Below, piece after piece: positions 35,927 to 44,100 of a DNA stretch of 64,000 nucleotides. This DNA comes from JACCTU01 sp963798985 (GTDB lineage: Bacteria > Actinomycetota > Thermoleophilia > Gaiellales > Gaiellaceae), in the NCBI GenBank assembly GCA_963798985.1, contig CAWCVL010000001.1, positions 1 through 64,000 on the forward strand, written 5' to 3'. Each line of letters begins with the position of its first letter. Positions within the stretch are counted from its first letter, which is position 1. Both the position numbers and the translations under genes were made by a program. Below the pieces are notes generated by a model, which ran no database searches, had not been told where the DNA came from, and worked only from the letters and a program-made list of their open reading frames with translations.

Positions 35927-36004
35927 GTGTCTCTTCTCTGGATCGTCCTGATCGTGGTTCTCGTGCTGGCGCTGCTCGGCTTTTTCGGCCGAGGCCGCTG
36001 GTAA
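35927..36004 (+). CDS. 25-residue membrane miniprotein
   Basis: GTG at 35927 with AAAGGGG at good spacing. The product MSLLWIVLIVVLVLALLGFF plus GRGRW is one hydrophobic helix with a basic tail, like the very short membrane proteins common in bacteria. It is followed by a textbook terminator, so this is a discrete one-gene transcript between parA and the DUF1385 gene. Function unknown. Confidence 0.65.
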   Translation: MSLLWIVLIVVLVLALLGFFGRGRW

Positions 36005-36033
36005 CGACCTAGGACCCAAACACTGAACTAATA

Positions 36034-36067
36034 GGCCGCCCGGCGGGTTGCCGGGCGGCCTTCCTTT
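36034..36067 (+). terminator. Intrinsic terminator after the miniprotein gene
   Basis: Perfect 11-bp stem GGCCGCCCGGC / GCCGGGCGGCC, loop GGGTT, followed by TTCCTTT. Confidence 0.8.
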
Positions 36068-36082
36068 GACGATGCTGAGGAG

Positions 36083-36862
36083 GTGGACCGTCCCGCCCTC
36101 CTCGAGCTGTTCGCCCGCGCCGACGCCCTGCCGCAACCGCCCCGCCTCGGCGGGATGGCGCGGCCGAACGGCGTCGTGATCGTCGGCGAGCGGTTCTGGG
36201 CATTCGCGGGCGTGGACGGCTCGCTCCGCGAGGGCGAGATGCCAAGCGCGCCGAAAGCCCTCCGCCGGGTTCCCCTCGTCCGCGGCCTGCTTCGCCTCGG
36301 CTCGTCGCTCGGGCCGATCGTGCGGCGCGACGGTGTCACTCGTCCTGGGGAGCGCCGGTTCCTGATCGCGGTGCTGCTCGCGCCACTCGCGCTCTTCCTC
36401 GTGCCGTCCCAGGTGCAGCTCATCGTCGGCGTGCTCCTGTCGGTCGTGATGCTCGCGTGGCTTCTCCGCGGGCGCACGCTTCGCCTCCACGGCGCCGAAC
36501 ACCGCGCGATCGCGGCGGTAGAGCAGGGTCGGCTGCTCGCGACGTGGTCCGGCGCCGCGCTTCCGTCACGGTTCGCCGCGCGCTGCGGAACGAACTTCGC
36601 CGCACTCGTGCTGCCCGTCGCGGCCGTCTTCGACCGCGTCGCCTGGTCGTTGCCGGCGGCCGCCGTCGCACTCCTCTCCCTGTCGCTGACGATGGAGCTG
36701 TGGGCGGCGATCGAAGGCCGCACGCACCGGTTCGCGCGTGCATTCCTCGTGCCTGGTCTACTGCTTCAGCGGCTCACGACGCGCGAGCCGCGGCTCGACG
36801 AGACCCAGGTTGCTCTGCGCGCGACCGCGTCGGTCCTCCGGCGCGAGCTCGCCGACTCCTAG
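36083..36862 (+). CDS. DUF1385 / YqhQ-like membrane protein
   Basis: 259 residues from GTG 36083, with GAGGAGG just upstream. YqhQ-family hallmarks: GEMPSAPKALRRVPLVRG near residue 50, the conserved RLHGAEHRAIAAVEQGR and AARCGTNFAALVLPVAAV, with several hydrophobic helices between and after. Residues GAEH and CGTNF are the near-invariant parts of this family. Biochemical role unknown. It overlaps the convergent azlD stop by 4 nt. Confidence 0.8.
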   Translation: MDRPALLELFARADALPQPPRLGGMARPNGVVIVGERFWAFAGVDGSLREGEMPSAPKALRRVPLVRGLLRLGSSLGPIVRRDGVTRPGERRFLIAVLLAPLALFLVPSQVQLIVGVLLSVVMLAWLLRGRTLRLHGAEHRAIAAVEQGRLLATWSGAALPSRFAARCGTNFAALVLPVAAVFDRVAWSLPAAAVALLSLSLTMELWAAIEGRTHRFARAFLVPGLLLQRLTTREPRLDETQVALRATASVLRRELADS

Positions 36863-37164
36863 CCGAGCGCACGCGTCGCGGCGGTCGCAGCGGCCGCGAT
36901 GACGACCGCAACGATCAACGGAGCCCGAAACGCCAGGGCGACGCCGGCTGCCCCGACGCCGACCAGCCGCGCGTCGACCTCCAGACCGTCCGAGCTTCCG
37001 AGCGTCTGCGTCACGACGAGCGCGGCGAGGAGCGTCGGGGCGAGCAGGACCGCGATGTCCCCAACGCGTTCGGGCAGCCGTCGGGTCCCGAGCAGCGCCG
37101 GGCCGAGCCCCTTCAAGGCGATCGTCCCGACACCGACGACCACGACTGCGATCCAAACCGTCAC
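36859..37164 (-). CDS. azlD: AzlD-family branched-chain amino acid exporter subunit
   Basis: 101 residues, four hydrophobic helices: TVWIAVVVVGVGTIALKGLG, VGDIAVLLAPTLLAALVVTQ, then VGVGAAGVALAFRAPLIVAV. Size and pattern match AzlD, the small partner of AzlC. GTG at 37164 overlaps the azlC stop by 4 nt. Together they export branched-chain amino acids or analogues. Confidence 0.82.
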   Translation of the reverse strand: MTVWIAVVVVGVGTIALKGLGPALLGTRRLPERVGDIAVLLAPTLLAALVVTQTLGSSDGLEVDARLVGVGAAGVALAFRAPLIVAVVIAAAATAATRALG

Positions 37165-37814
37165 CGGCGCAACCCGACCAGACACCCGAGGACAGCGACG
37201 ACGATCGGCACTCCGGGCGGCGTGAACGGCAACAGGACGAGCGCGATGCCTCCACCCGCCACCGCTGCTGCGACGGCGCGACCCGAGCCGAGTTGCCCCA
37301 CGAGCAGCACGAGGAACAGGGCCGGAAACGCCGCGTCGAGGCCGAGCCGTTCGGGATCGCCGAGAAAGCCGCCGCCGAGCACCCCGAGCGTGGTGCCGAG
37401 CACCCACCCGACGTAGAGCGTCAGCCCTGCGCCGAACAGCACCTTGCGGTCGAAGGTGCCGTCGGGGCGTGCGGACAGTGCCCAGGACTCGTCGACGATC
37501 AGCTGCGCCTCGAGCAGCCGTCTCAGGCGTGACCCGTGGAAGAGCGGCGCGACCGAGACGCTGATCGCCGCGTAGCGCGCGTTCAGGAGCAGCGCGGCGA
37601 CGATCGCCGCGGCGAGACCGCCGCCCTCCTCCAGGATCGACGCGACCGCGAACTGCGACGAGCCGGCGAACGTGGTCGCCGACATGACGATGGGCGCCAC
37701 GACGCCCATGTCCGCAGCGCGGGCGAGCACCCCGAACGAGATGCCGAAGAGCGGCACCGTGACCAGGATCGGAAGCGCGGCGCGAGTGCCGGCCGGGATC
37801 CGAGACAACCTCAA
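37161..37814 (-). CDS. azlC: AzlC-family branched-chain amino acid permease
   Basis: About 217 residues. AzlC pattern: ALPILVTVPLFGISFGVLAR, then MSATTFAGSSQFAVASILEE, LLLNARYAAISVSVAPLF and QLIVDESWALSARPDG. The start is unclear; TTG at 37814 or 37808 lies just after the upstream stop and begins close to the first helix. Forms the export complex with AzlD, whose start overlaps this stop codon. Confidence 0.85.
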   Translation of the reverse strand: MRLSRIPAGTRAALPILVTVPLFGISFGVLARAADMGVVAPIVMSATTFAGSSQFAVASILEEGGGLAAAIVAALLLNARYAAISVSVAPLFHGSRLRRLLEAQLIVDESWALSARPDGTFDRKVLFGAGLTLYVGWVLGTTLGVLGGGFLGDPERLGLDAAFPALFLVLLVGQLGSGRAVAAAVAGGGIALVLLPFTPPGVPIVVAVLGCLVGLRR

Positions 37815-37821
37815 CCTCGCG

Positions 37822-38970
37822 TCAGGCGGTGGCGCGGGCGAAGTAGCCCGCGGGAGCCTCACGGAGCCCGAGCATCGCGTCGTCGAGCACGCCAACCAGG
37901 GCCGGACGATCGCCGTGCATGAGCGTCTCGACGATCGCGCGGCGAACGGTGTCAGGGCGCGGTTCGTCGAGTCGGTCGCCGAGCAGCACCGACGCGCGCA
38001 TCGTCGCCGCCCAGACGCCGTCCATGCCGCCGAGCAACGCCGTCAATGCTTCTCGCAGCTGCTCCTCGCGCGACGGGCCAGACTGGAAGAGCGAGAGCTC
38101 CCAGCGGTCGAGCGCCTCGCCGAGCTCCGGGTCCTCGTCGGCGAGCGGCAGCCGCTCGAGCAGCTCGGCCGCGAGCCTGCCGCGAAACGGGTCGAGCCGC
38201 GTCGCCTCCCCCGTGGGCTGCGCGGCCGCGATCGGCAGCATCGGCTTGATCCCGAACGGTCGCCAGTCGACGCGCTCGAACAACACGGGGCCGGCAGCAA
38301 TCGCACCCGACGTTGCAAGCCGGACCGCGGTGACGGCGTCGCCGATCTCGCCCGCCGCGTCGGGGACGATCTCACCCGCGGCGAGCTCACGCTGGAGCTC
38401 GACGACGCAGAGGCGGTCGGTGTCGCGCCCGAACTCCGGCGGGAGCAGCGCCTGGGCCTCGGGCCAGTGCTTCGCCAGCTCGCCGGTCGCGGCGTGGCGC
38501 ACGCACAGTCCTTCCGCGAGCGCGAGCTCGGCGCCGAGCGACAGCCCGATGATCGGAGCAACCGCGGCGTACACCCGACGGCCACTGAAGATCGTCTGCT
38601 CGAGCTCCTCGTACGCGCGATCGAACGCCGAGTCGTCCCAGTCGAAGCCGCCGCACGACTCCGAGACGCGGAGGATCAGCGGCAGCAACACGCTCTTGAA
38701 CGGCTCCTCGCCGAAGATTGCCGCGGCTGGCTCGGCGCGCAGGTCCTGCACGGCGAGCTGCGCGTCCTGGCGGCCTTCGAGTTTCCGCGCGCGGGCTTCG
38801 ACGAAGTCGCGCACGAGCGGCCGGTACTCGTAGAGAACGGGGCGCCCGCGCGACACGTGCTGCTCGAACGCGAACGGCAGGTCGACGTCTTCCGCCGAGA
38901 GCACGTGGAACGCGCCAAGGCAGAAGCAGCGGAGGGAGCGGTAGAGATGGGGAGCGCGAACGGCGGCCAC
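37822..38970 (-). CDS. Protein of unknown function
   Basis: 382 residues, soluble and acidic, no signal or membrane segment. A notable stretch is LSAEDVDLPFAFEQHVSRGR with PVLYEYRPLVRDFVEARARK near the start. The middle part with SGRRVYAAVAPIIGLSLGAE and the repeated Leu-rich helices do not match a family I know. It lies between nei and azlC on one strand with gaps of 12 and about 8 nt, so it is co-transcribed with the DNA-repair gene. No function is assigned. Confidence 0.6.
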   Translation of the reverse strand: MAAVRAPHLYRSLRCFCLGAFHVLSAEDVDLPFAFEQHVSRGRPVLYEYRPLVRDFVEARARKLEGRQDAQLAVQDLRAEPAAAIFGEEPFKSVLLPLILRVSESCGGFDWDDSAFDRAYEELEQTIFSGRRVYAAVAPIIGLSLGAELALAEGLCVRHAATGELAKHWPEAQALLPPEFGRDTDRLCVVELQRELAAGEIVPDAAGEIGDAVTAVRLATSGAIAAGPVLFERVDWRPFGIKPMLPIAAAQPTGEATRLDPFRGRLAAELLERLPLADEDPELGEALDRWELSLFQSGPSREEQLREALTALLGGMDGVWAATMRASVLLGDRLDEPRPDTVRRAIVETLMHGDRPALVGVLDDAMLGLREAPAGYFARATA

Positions 38971-38982
38971 TGGACCATCCGC

Positions 38983-39735
38983 CTACGCGCTCGGCACCGC
39001 GTTTCCTGCCTGGCAGGTCGGACACCAGTAGGTCGTGCGGTTGTCGTCGCCCTGGCCGCGTGACGAGATCCGCCCGCCGCAACGAGGACAGACATGGCGG
39101 CGGTACACGTTCCGGCCCGGGCGGCCGGTCTCGACGCCCCGGCGCATCAGTCGCGCTGCCGCCTCGACGGCGCTGCGAAGCTCGTCGTCGGAGAGCTCGC
39201 GGAGCCGATCCCACGGCGACAACTGCACGTCCCAGAGCGCTTCCGCCTTCCACATGTTTCCGATCCCCGCGACCAGGCGTTGGTCGAGGAGCGCGTCGCC
39301 GAGCTGACGTGCCTGGTCGGTCGCACGCAGGTTGCGAACGATCGTGTCGAGCTCCAGGGAGTCGTCGAGCACGTCCGGGCCGAGCCGTCGCGCGAGCCCA
39401 CCGTCGTCGAGCTCGAGTACCGGGCCGTTCCAGAGCACGCCCTCGTGCTCCGCGCCGCGCAGGACGAGCCACGGACGTCCCACACGCTTCGATCCGCGCG
39501 CCTCGAGCCGCCATCGGCCCGTCATCCGCAGGTGGCTTCGCAGCACGACGCCGCCCTCGAAGCGCAGCAGGAGATTCTTGCCGACCGCCTCGATCGACTC
39601 GAGCCGCCGGCCGTCGAGTCGTTCCGCGATCCGCTTCACGGCTGCGCGCGGGTGCGGCGTCTCGACCTCGACGCACTCACCGACCAGCGGCTGCAACCGA
39701 GCCGCTGCCCGCCGCAGCGAATCCCCTTCGGGCAC
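38983..39735 (-). CDS. nei: Fpg/Nei-family DNA glycosylase (endonuclease VIII-like)
   Basis: 250 residues from GTG 39735, giving the essential start (f)M-P-E-G-D-S-L; the Pro and Glu after the initiator are catalytic. Further conserved parts are VGKNLLLRFEGGVVLRSHLR with the Lys, IGNMWKAEALW in the helix-two-turn-helix, and a C-terminal zinc finger CPRCGG...YWCPTCQ. It excises oxidised bases and nicks abasic sites. First gene of a minus-strand run, 40 nt from the divergent CarH-like regulator, so it is a likely target of it. Confidence 0.88.
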   Translation of the reverse strand: MPEGDSLRRAAARLQPLVGECVEVETPHPRAAVKRIAERLDGRRLESIEAVGKNLLLRFEGGVVLRSHLRMTGRWRLEARGSKRVGRPWLVLRGAEHEGVLWNGPVLELDDGGLARRLGPDVLDDSLELDTIVRNLRATDQARQLGDALLDQRLVAGIGNMWKAEALWDVQLSPWDRLRELSDDELRSAVEAAARLMRRGVETGRPGRNVYRRHVCPRCGGRISSRGQGDDNRTTYWCPTCQAGNAVPSA

Positions 39736-39775
39736 GAACTCGAGGGTAGCGATAGCTTTTGTCCAGGTTCCGACC

Positions 39776-40621
39776 ATGTCGGCGAGTCTCAACATCGCGG
39801 CTCTCGCTCAGCGAACGGGGATCCCTCCCGACACGCTCCGGAAATGGGAGCAGCGCTACGGAGTGCTGCAGCCCGATCGAACGGCGGGCGGGCAGCGTCG
39901 CTACTCCGAGCTCGACGTCGCGCGGATCGAGTGGCTGCGCGAGCGCATGGCGGAAGGGTTCCGCATCGGCGAGGCTGCGTCGCTGCTCGGCGGCGCGCAG
40001 CTGGAGGCGGCGCGGACTCCGGCGGAGATTCGACGGGGGCTCTACGAAGCTGCGTCGAGCACGAACGTCGACGGCCTGCGCGCCCTGCTCGACCAGACGT
40101 TCACGCTCTTTCCACTCGAGCAGGCGCTGACACGCATCGTCAACCCGGTCCTGCAGCACGTCGGCGAGGGCTGGGCGAAAGGCGAACTGTCGGTTGCGCA
40201 GGAGCATCTCGTCAGCGCCGCGGTTCGCGCGCGACTCGCAGCACTGTTCGCCGACGCCCGCGGCGGCGTCCGCGGAGTCGCCGTGCTCGCGTGCGTTCCG
40301 GGCGAGCTGCACGAGTTGGGGCTCCTGATGCTCGGGGCGCTGCTGCGCGCCGACGGCTGGCAGGTCGCGTACCTCGGGGCCGATGCACCGCTCGACGACG
40401 CGTTCGAGCTCGCGGGACGCCTCGGGGCCCCGCTGGTCTGCCTCAGCGTGACGATGCGGGAGCATGTCGCCAAGCTGCCGAAGACGCCTGCGCCGCCGGG
40501 TTGCACGCTCGTGCTGGGCGGCGATGCCGCGACCGAACGGGCTGCTCGGCGACTCGGTGCGCGGCATGTGGGCGAGAGCCTGCGACACTCGGTTCGCGAG
40601 CTGAGGAAGCTGGCGAGGTGA
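39776..40621 (+). CDS. CarH/LitR-like MerR regulator with B12-binding domains
   Basis: 281 residues. MerR HTH at 5-70 (LNIAALAQRTGIPPDTLRKW, then EQRYGVLQPDRTAGGQRRYS). Residues 85-160 form a helical cap with W133, then E143-H144 in GELSVAQEHLVSAAVR, matching the W-x9-EH motif of CarH photoreceptors. H179 in CVPGELHELG is the expected lower B12 ligand. The residue after the Trp is Ala where Thermus CarH, as I recall it, has the His that caps light-exposed cobalamin. Probably binds adenosylcobalamin and releases DNA in light. Divergent from nei. Confidence 0.82.
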   Translation: MSASLNIAALAQRTGIPPDTLRKWEQRYGVLQPDRTAGGQRRYSELDVARIEWLRERMAEGFRIGEAASLLGGAQLEAARTPAEIRRGLYEAASSTNVDGLRALLDQTFTLFPLEQALTRIVNPVLQHVGEGWAKGELSVAQEHLVSAAVRARLAALFADARGGVRGVAVLACVPGELHELGLLMLGALLRADGWQVAYLGADAPLDDAFELAGRLGAPLVCLSVTMREHVAKLPKTPAPPGCTLVLGGDAATERAARRLGARHVGESLRHSVRELRKLAR

Positions 40622-40646
40622 CCGACGCGGCGCGAGTTCTAGCCTT

Positions 40647-40751
40647 CTACGGCAACGCTGCGAAAGCCCCCGCCTGCGTCGTGAGCTGCGCCGCGAACAG
40701 CAGGCAGGCGAGCATCATGAGCAGGAAGAGCTTCGTCTGAACCGGGTCCAT
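40647..40751 (-). CDS. 34-residue membrane or secreted miniprotein
   Basis: ATG 40751 with GGAGGG five nt upstream on the minus strand. MDPVQTKLFLLMMLACLLFA continues AQLTTQAGAFAALP: one strongly hydrophobic helix after a short polar start. It fills the otherwise empty space between the convergent CarH-like gene and the lipoprotein gene. No family recognised. Confidence 0.5.
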   Translation of the reverse strand: MDPVQTKLFLLMMLACLLFAAQLTTQAGAFAALP

Positions 40752-40845
40752 GTGCCCTCCGTCGTCGAGATCGAGGCGCTGCCCCAACGCCTACGCAGTC
40801 GAAATCGGCGCGCCGCCCGGCCCGTCGCATCCCTCGGGCGAGCGA

Positions 40846-41139
40846 TCAGCCGGCGGGCAGGATGCAGCCTCCATGCTGCTCGAGTAGCCGGGCGCTGAAC
40901 TGCGCGCCGCTGCGATCGACGCGGTAGCGGTCGCAGAACCCGTCGCCGAGCTCGACCGCACAGACGAAGACGTTCGCGGGCGGCCCCTCGCGGAACCAGA
41001 TGCGCGAACGCGCGGTGCACTCCGCCCCGTCCGCCTCAGTCGTGCGGGCGAGGTACCGCTCGGCGGCCTCCTGCTCCGGAGGCCCAGCGCCACAGCCCGC
41101 CAGGACGACGAGTCCGGCGAGCGCCGCAACGGCTCTCAC
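40846..41139 (-). CDS. Small lipoprotein
   Basis: 97 residues. Signal with lipobox: MRAVAALAGLVVLAGCGAGP, the Cys at 16 being the lipidation site. The mature part has four more Cys (ECTAR, VCAVELG, FCDRY, GGCILP), probably two disulphides, and no recognised domain. Its ATG overlaps the lhr stop by 4 nt, so it is translated with the helicase gene. Confidence 0.75.
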   Translation of the reverse strand: MRAVAALAGLVVLAGCGAGPPEQEAAERYLARTTEADGAECTARSRIWFREGPPANVFVCAVELGDGFCDRYRVDRSGAQFSARLLEQHGGCILPAG

Positions 41140-44100
41140 GGGCGAAGGACGGCACGGCGCGGACCGGGCAGGAAGCCCGCCTCGAGCAGCAGCGGCATGA
41201 CCTCGGTCTCGCCGACCGGTTCTCCGTCGAAGCGCTCCACCGCGAGGCGCTTGCGGCCGCGGCGCCTGACGTGGTCGACGAGCGCGGCGAGCGCCTCACG
41301 GAGCCAGTCCTCCGCAGGCTCGCGGAGCGCGACGAGCGACTTGCCGCCACGCTCGACGTAGAGCGCCGGCTCCCCGCCGAGCAGCACGACGTAGGCGCCT
41401 GCGACGCGCGCGGCGCGGCCGCCGGCGCGCTTCGGCCACGCGATCGCCGCGCCGTAGGGCTGGGCCGGGTCGGCGGCGGCGAGCACGAGCGGGTCGGGCT
41501 CGTCGTCGTCGCGAGGCCGCAGCTCGCGCAAGCGCTCAACGCCGCCCGCGAGCGAGAACTGTGCACCACCGAGCCCTTCGACGAAGTAGCCACGGCGGCA
41601 GATGCCTAGCGTCTCGAGCGCACGGAGCTCGCCGTACACCGCGCCGTAGCCGCCGGGGATCCCCTCGGCGCGCACGCCGTCGCGCGTAACGATCCCCTGG
41701 CGCTCGAGCAGCAGCTCGGCGAGCGCGCGCCGGTCGGGCGCCTCGGCGAAGAGGTTGTCGGTCAGCGACCATCGTCCCTGCGTCGCCGTGTTCGTGTTCG
41801 CGCGCTGCCGCGAGAAGCGGCGTGCGCGGAGACGTTGCGGACGTGGGGCCTCGTACCGCTTGCCGGCACGGAGCGGCGTCCACGCGTCGTTCCGGACCTC
41901 ACCGGCCCAGACGAGGTCCCAGAGCGCGGGCAGCACTTCCGCGTGCTCGAGCCCGGTCGCCTCGACGAGGTCGAACCAGAACTTCGCACCGCCGGCGAGC
42001 GCCTCCCGGATCTTCTGAGCGGCCTCGGTCTCGGGAGCCGCGGCCGCGGCTGGGCGCCCGAGCACCCCCGCGTCCTCGCGGAAGAAGAGCGCGACACGAT
42101 CGAGGCCTGCTCCGACCCAGACGAGCTCCCCGGACGCGCAGAGCTGGTCGAGCTGCAACGGCTGGTAGTTCGGCACGCGGCGCGGCAGCACCTCGGACTC
42201 CCAGAGCTTCACCGGGAGGGCGAGTCCCTGCAGCGGCACGAGGGCCTCACGGAGCGTCGCGCGCCGGTCGATCCCGTGCCAGCTCGGAAGGAAGCGGCCG
42301 AGCGTCGCCTGCTCTGCGGGCTCGACCTCCTTGCGAAGCGCGGCGAGCGACGCGCGGCGCAGACGGCGCAGGACGTCGGGGTCGCACCATTCGCGTTCCG
42401 TGCCGCCCGGGCGCAGCTCGCCGCGGATCAGCTTCTCGTCGCGCTCGAGCTCGCGCAGCTGCTGCTCGACGTCGCGACCGAAGTGCTCGGTCGCCTGGCC
42501 GGTCGTGAACGGCCCGCGTCCCTTCGCGAACCTTAGGACGAGCTGCTGCAAAGCCGTCTCGGGGTCCGACGCCGTCAGGAACGCGTCGGGCAAACCGCCG
42601 GGCGGCATCACGCCGAGCGCGTCGCGGTACCGGCCCGCGTCCTCCGCCGCGATCAGCCGCTCCTCCCCAGCGACCCTGGCGCGGAACGCACGCCGCTCGC
42701 GGATCAGCGTTTCCGCGAAGCCGGCGTCGTACTCGCCCTCGCGCAGGTCTCCGCGCCGTCGGAGGACGTCGTGCAGCTCGTCGGGGTTGCGCGCGTTGCC
42801 GCGAAGCTGTGCCTCGACCTCCTCCAGCGCGCCGGGGTCGATCAGGTCGCGGAGCTCTTCCTGCCCGAGCAACTCGCGGAGCAGGTCGCGGTCGAGCGAC
42901 AGCGCCTGAGCGCGGCGCTCGGCCGGCGGCGTGTCGTCCTCGTACATGTAGGTCGCGATGTAGTCGAAGAGCAGCGAGGACGAGAACGGCGACGCCGACT
43001 GCGACTCGACGTCGACGAGGTCGAGCTCGCGCAGCTTCAGCCCGCGCAGGATCCCGCGCAGCGCCGGCAGGTCGAACACGTCCTGCAGGCACTCGCGGTA
43101 CGTCTCCAGGATGATCGGGAACGAGCCGTACTGCCGCGCGACCTGCAGCAGCGACTGCGCCTTGAGGCGCTGCTGCCAGAGCGGCGTGCGCTGGCCGGGA
43201 CGCCGGCGTGGGATCAGCAGCGCGCGCGAGGCGTTCTCGCGGAACCGCGCGCCGAAGAGTGCCGAGCCGGAGAGCTCACCGACGACGAGCTCCTCGATCT
43301 CGTCGGGGTCGATCATCAGATCCTCGGTCGAGGGCGGTGCGTCGGCGTCGGGCAGGTGCAGCGCGATCCCGTCGTCCGACCAGATCGAGTGCACCTCCAT
43401 GCCGAGCGACTCGCGCAGCCGTGCAGCAAGCGCGAGCGCCCAAGGCGCGTGCACCCTGCCGCCGAACGGTGTCAGCACGCAGACGCGCCAGTCGCCGATC
43501 TCGTCACGGAAGCGCTCGATCACGACGGTGCGATCCGAGGGGACGACTCCCGTCGCGGCAGCCTGCTCGTTCAGGAACGTGAGCAGGTTCCGGGCTGCCT
43601 TGTCGTCGAGCGTGTGCTCGTCGCGGAGCTTCGCGAGCGCCTTCGCCTCGGGCAGCGCGACGAGCTCGCGCGAGAACTTGCCGATCGCGGCGCCGAGCTC
43701 GTACGGGCGGCCGACGCCCTCGCCCTTCCAGAAGGGCACCGCGCCGGGCACGCCGGGTGCCGGCGAGACGAGCACGCGGTCGCGCGTGATCTCCTCGATC
43801 CGCCACGTCGACGCGCCGAGCAGGAACGTCTGGCCCGCACGCGCCTCGTAGACCATCTCCTCGTCGAGCTCGCCGACCCGCCCGCCGCCGTTCACGAGGT
43901 GGACGCCGAACAGGCCGCGGTCGGGGATCGTGCCCGCGTTCGTGACGGCGAGCTTGCGCGCACCGGTGCGACCGCGGATCACGCCCGCGGTGCGGTCCCA
44001 GACGATGCGCGGCCGCAGCTCGGCGAACTCGTCGGACGGGTAGCGGCCCGCGAGCATGTCGAGCACGTTCTCGAGCTGCGCGCGCGAGAGCTCCGCGAAC

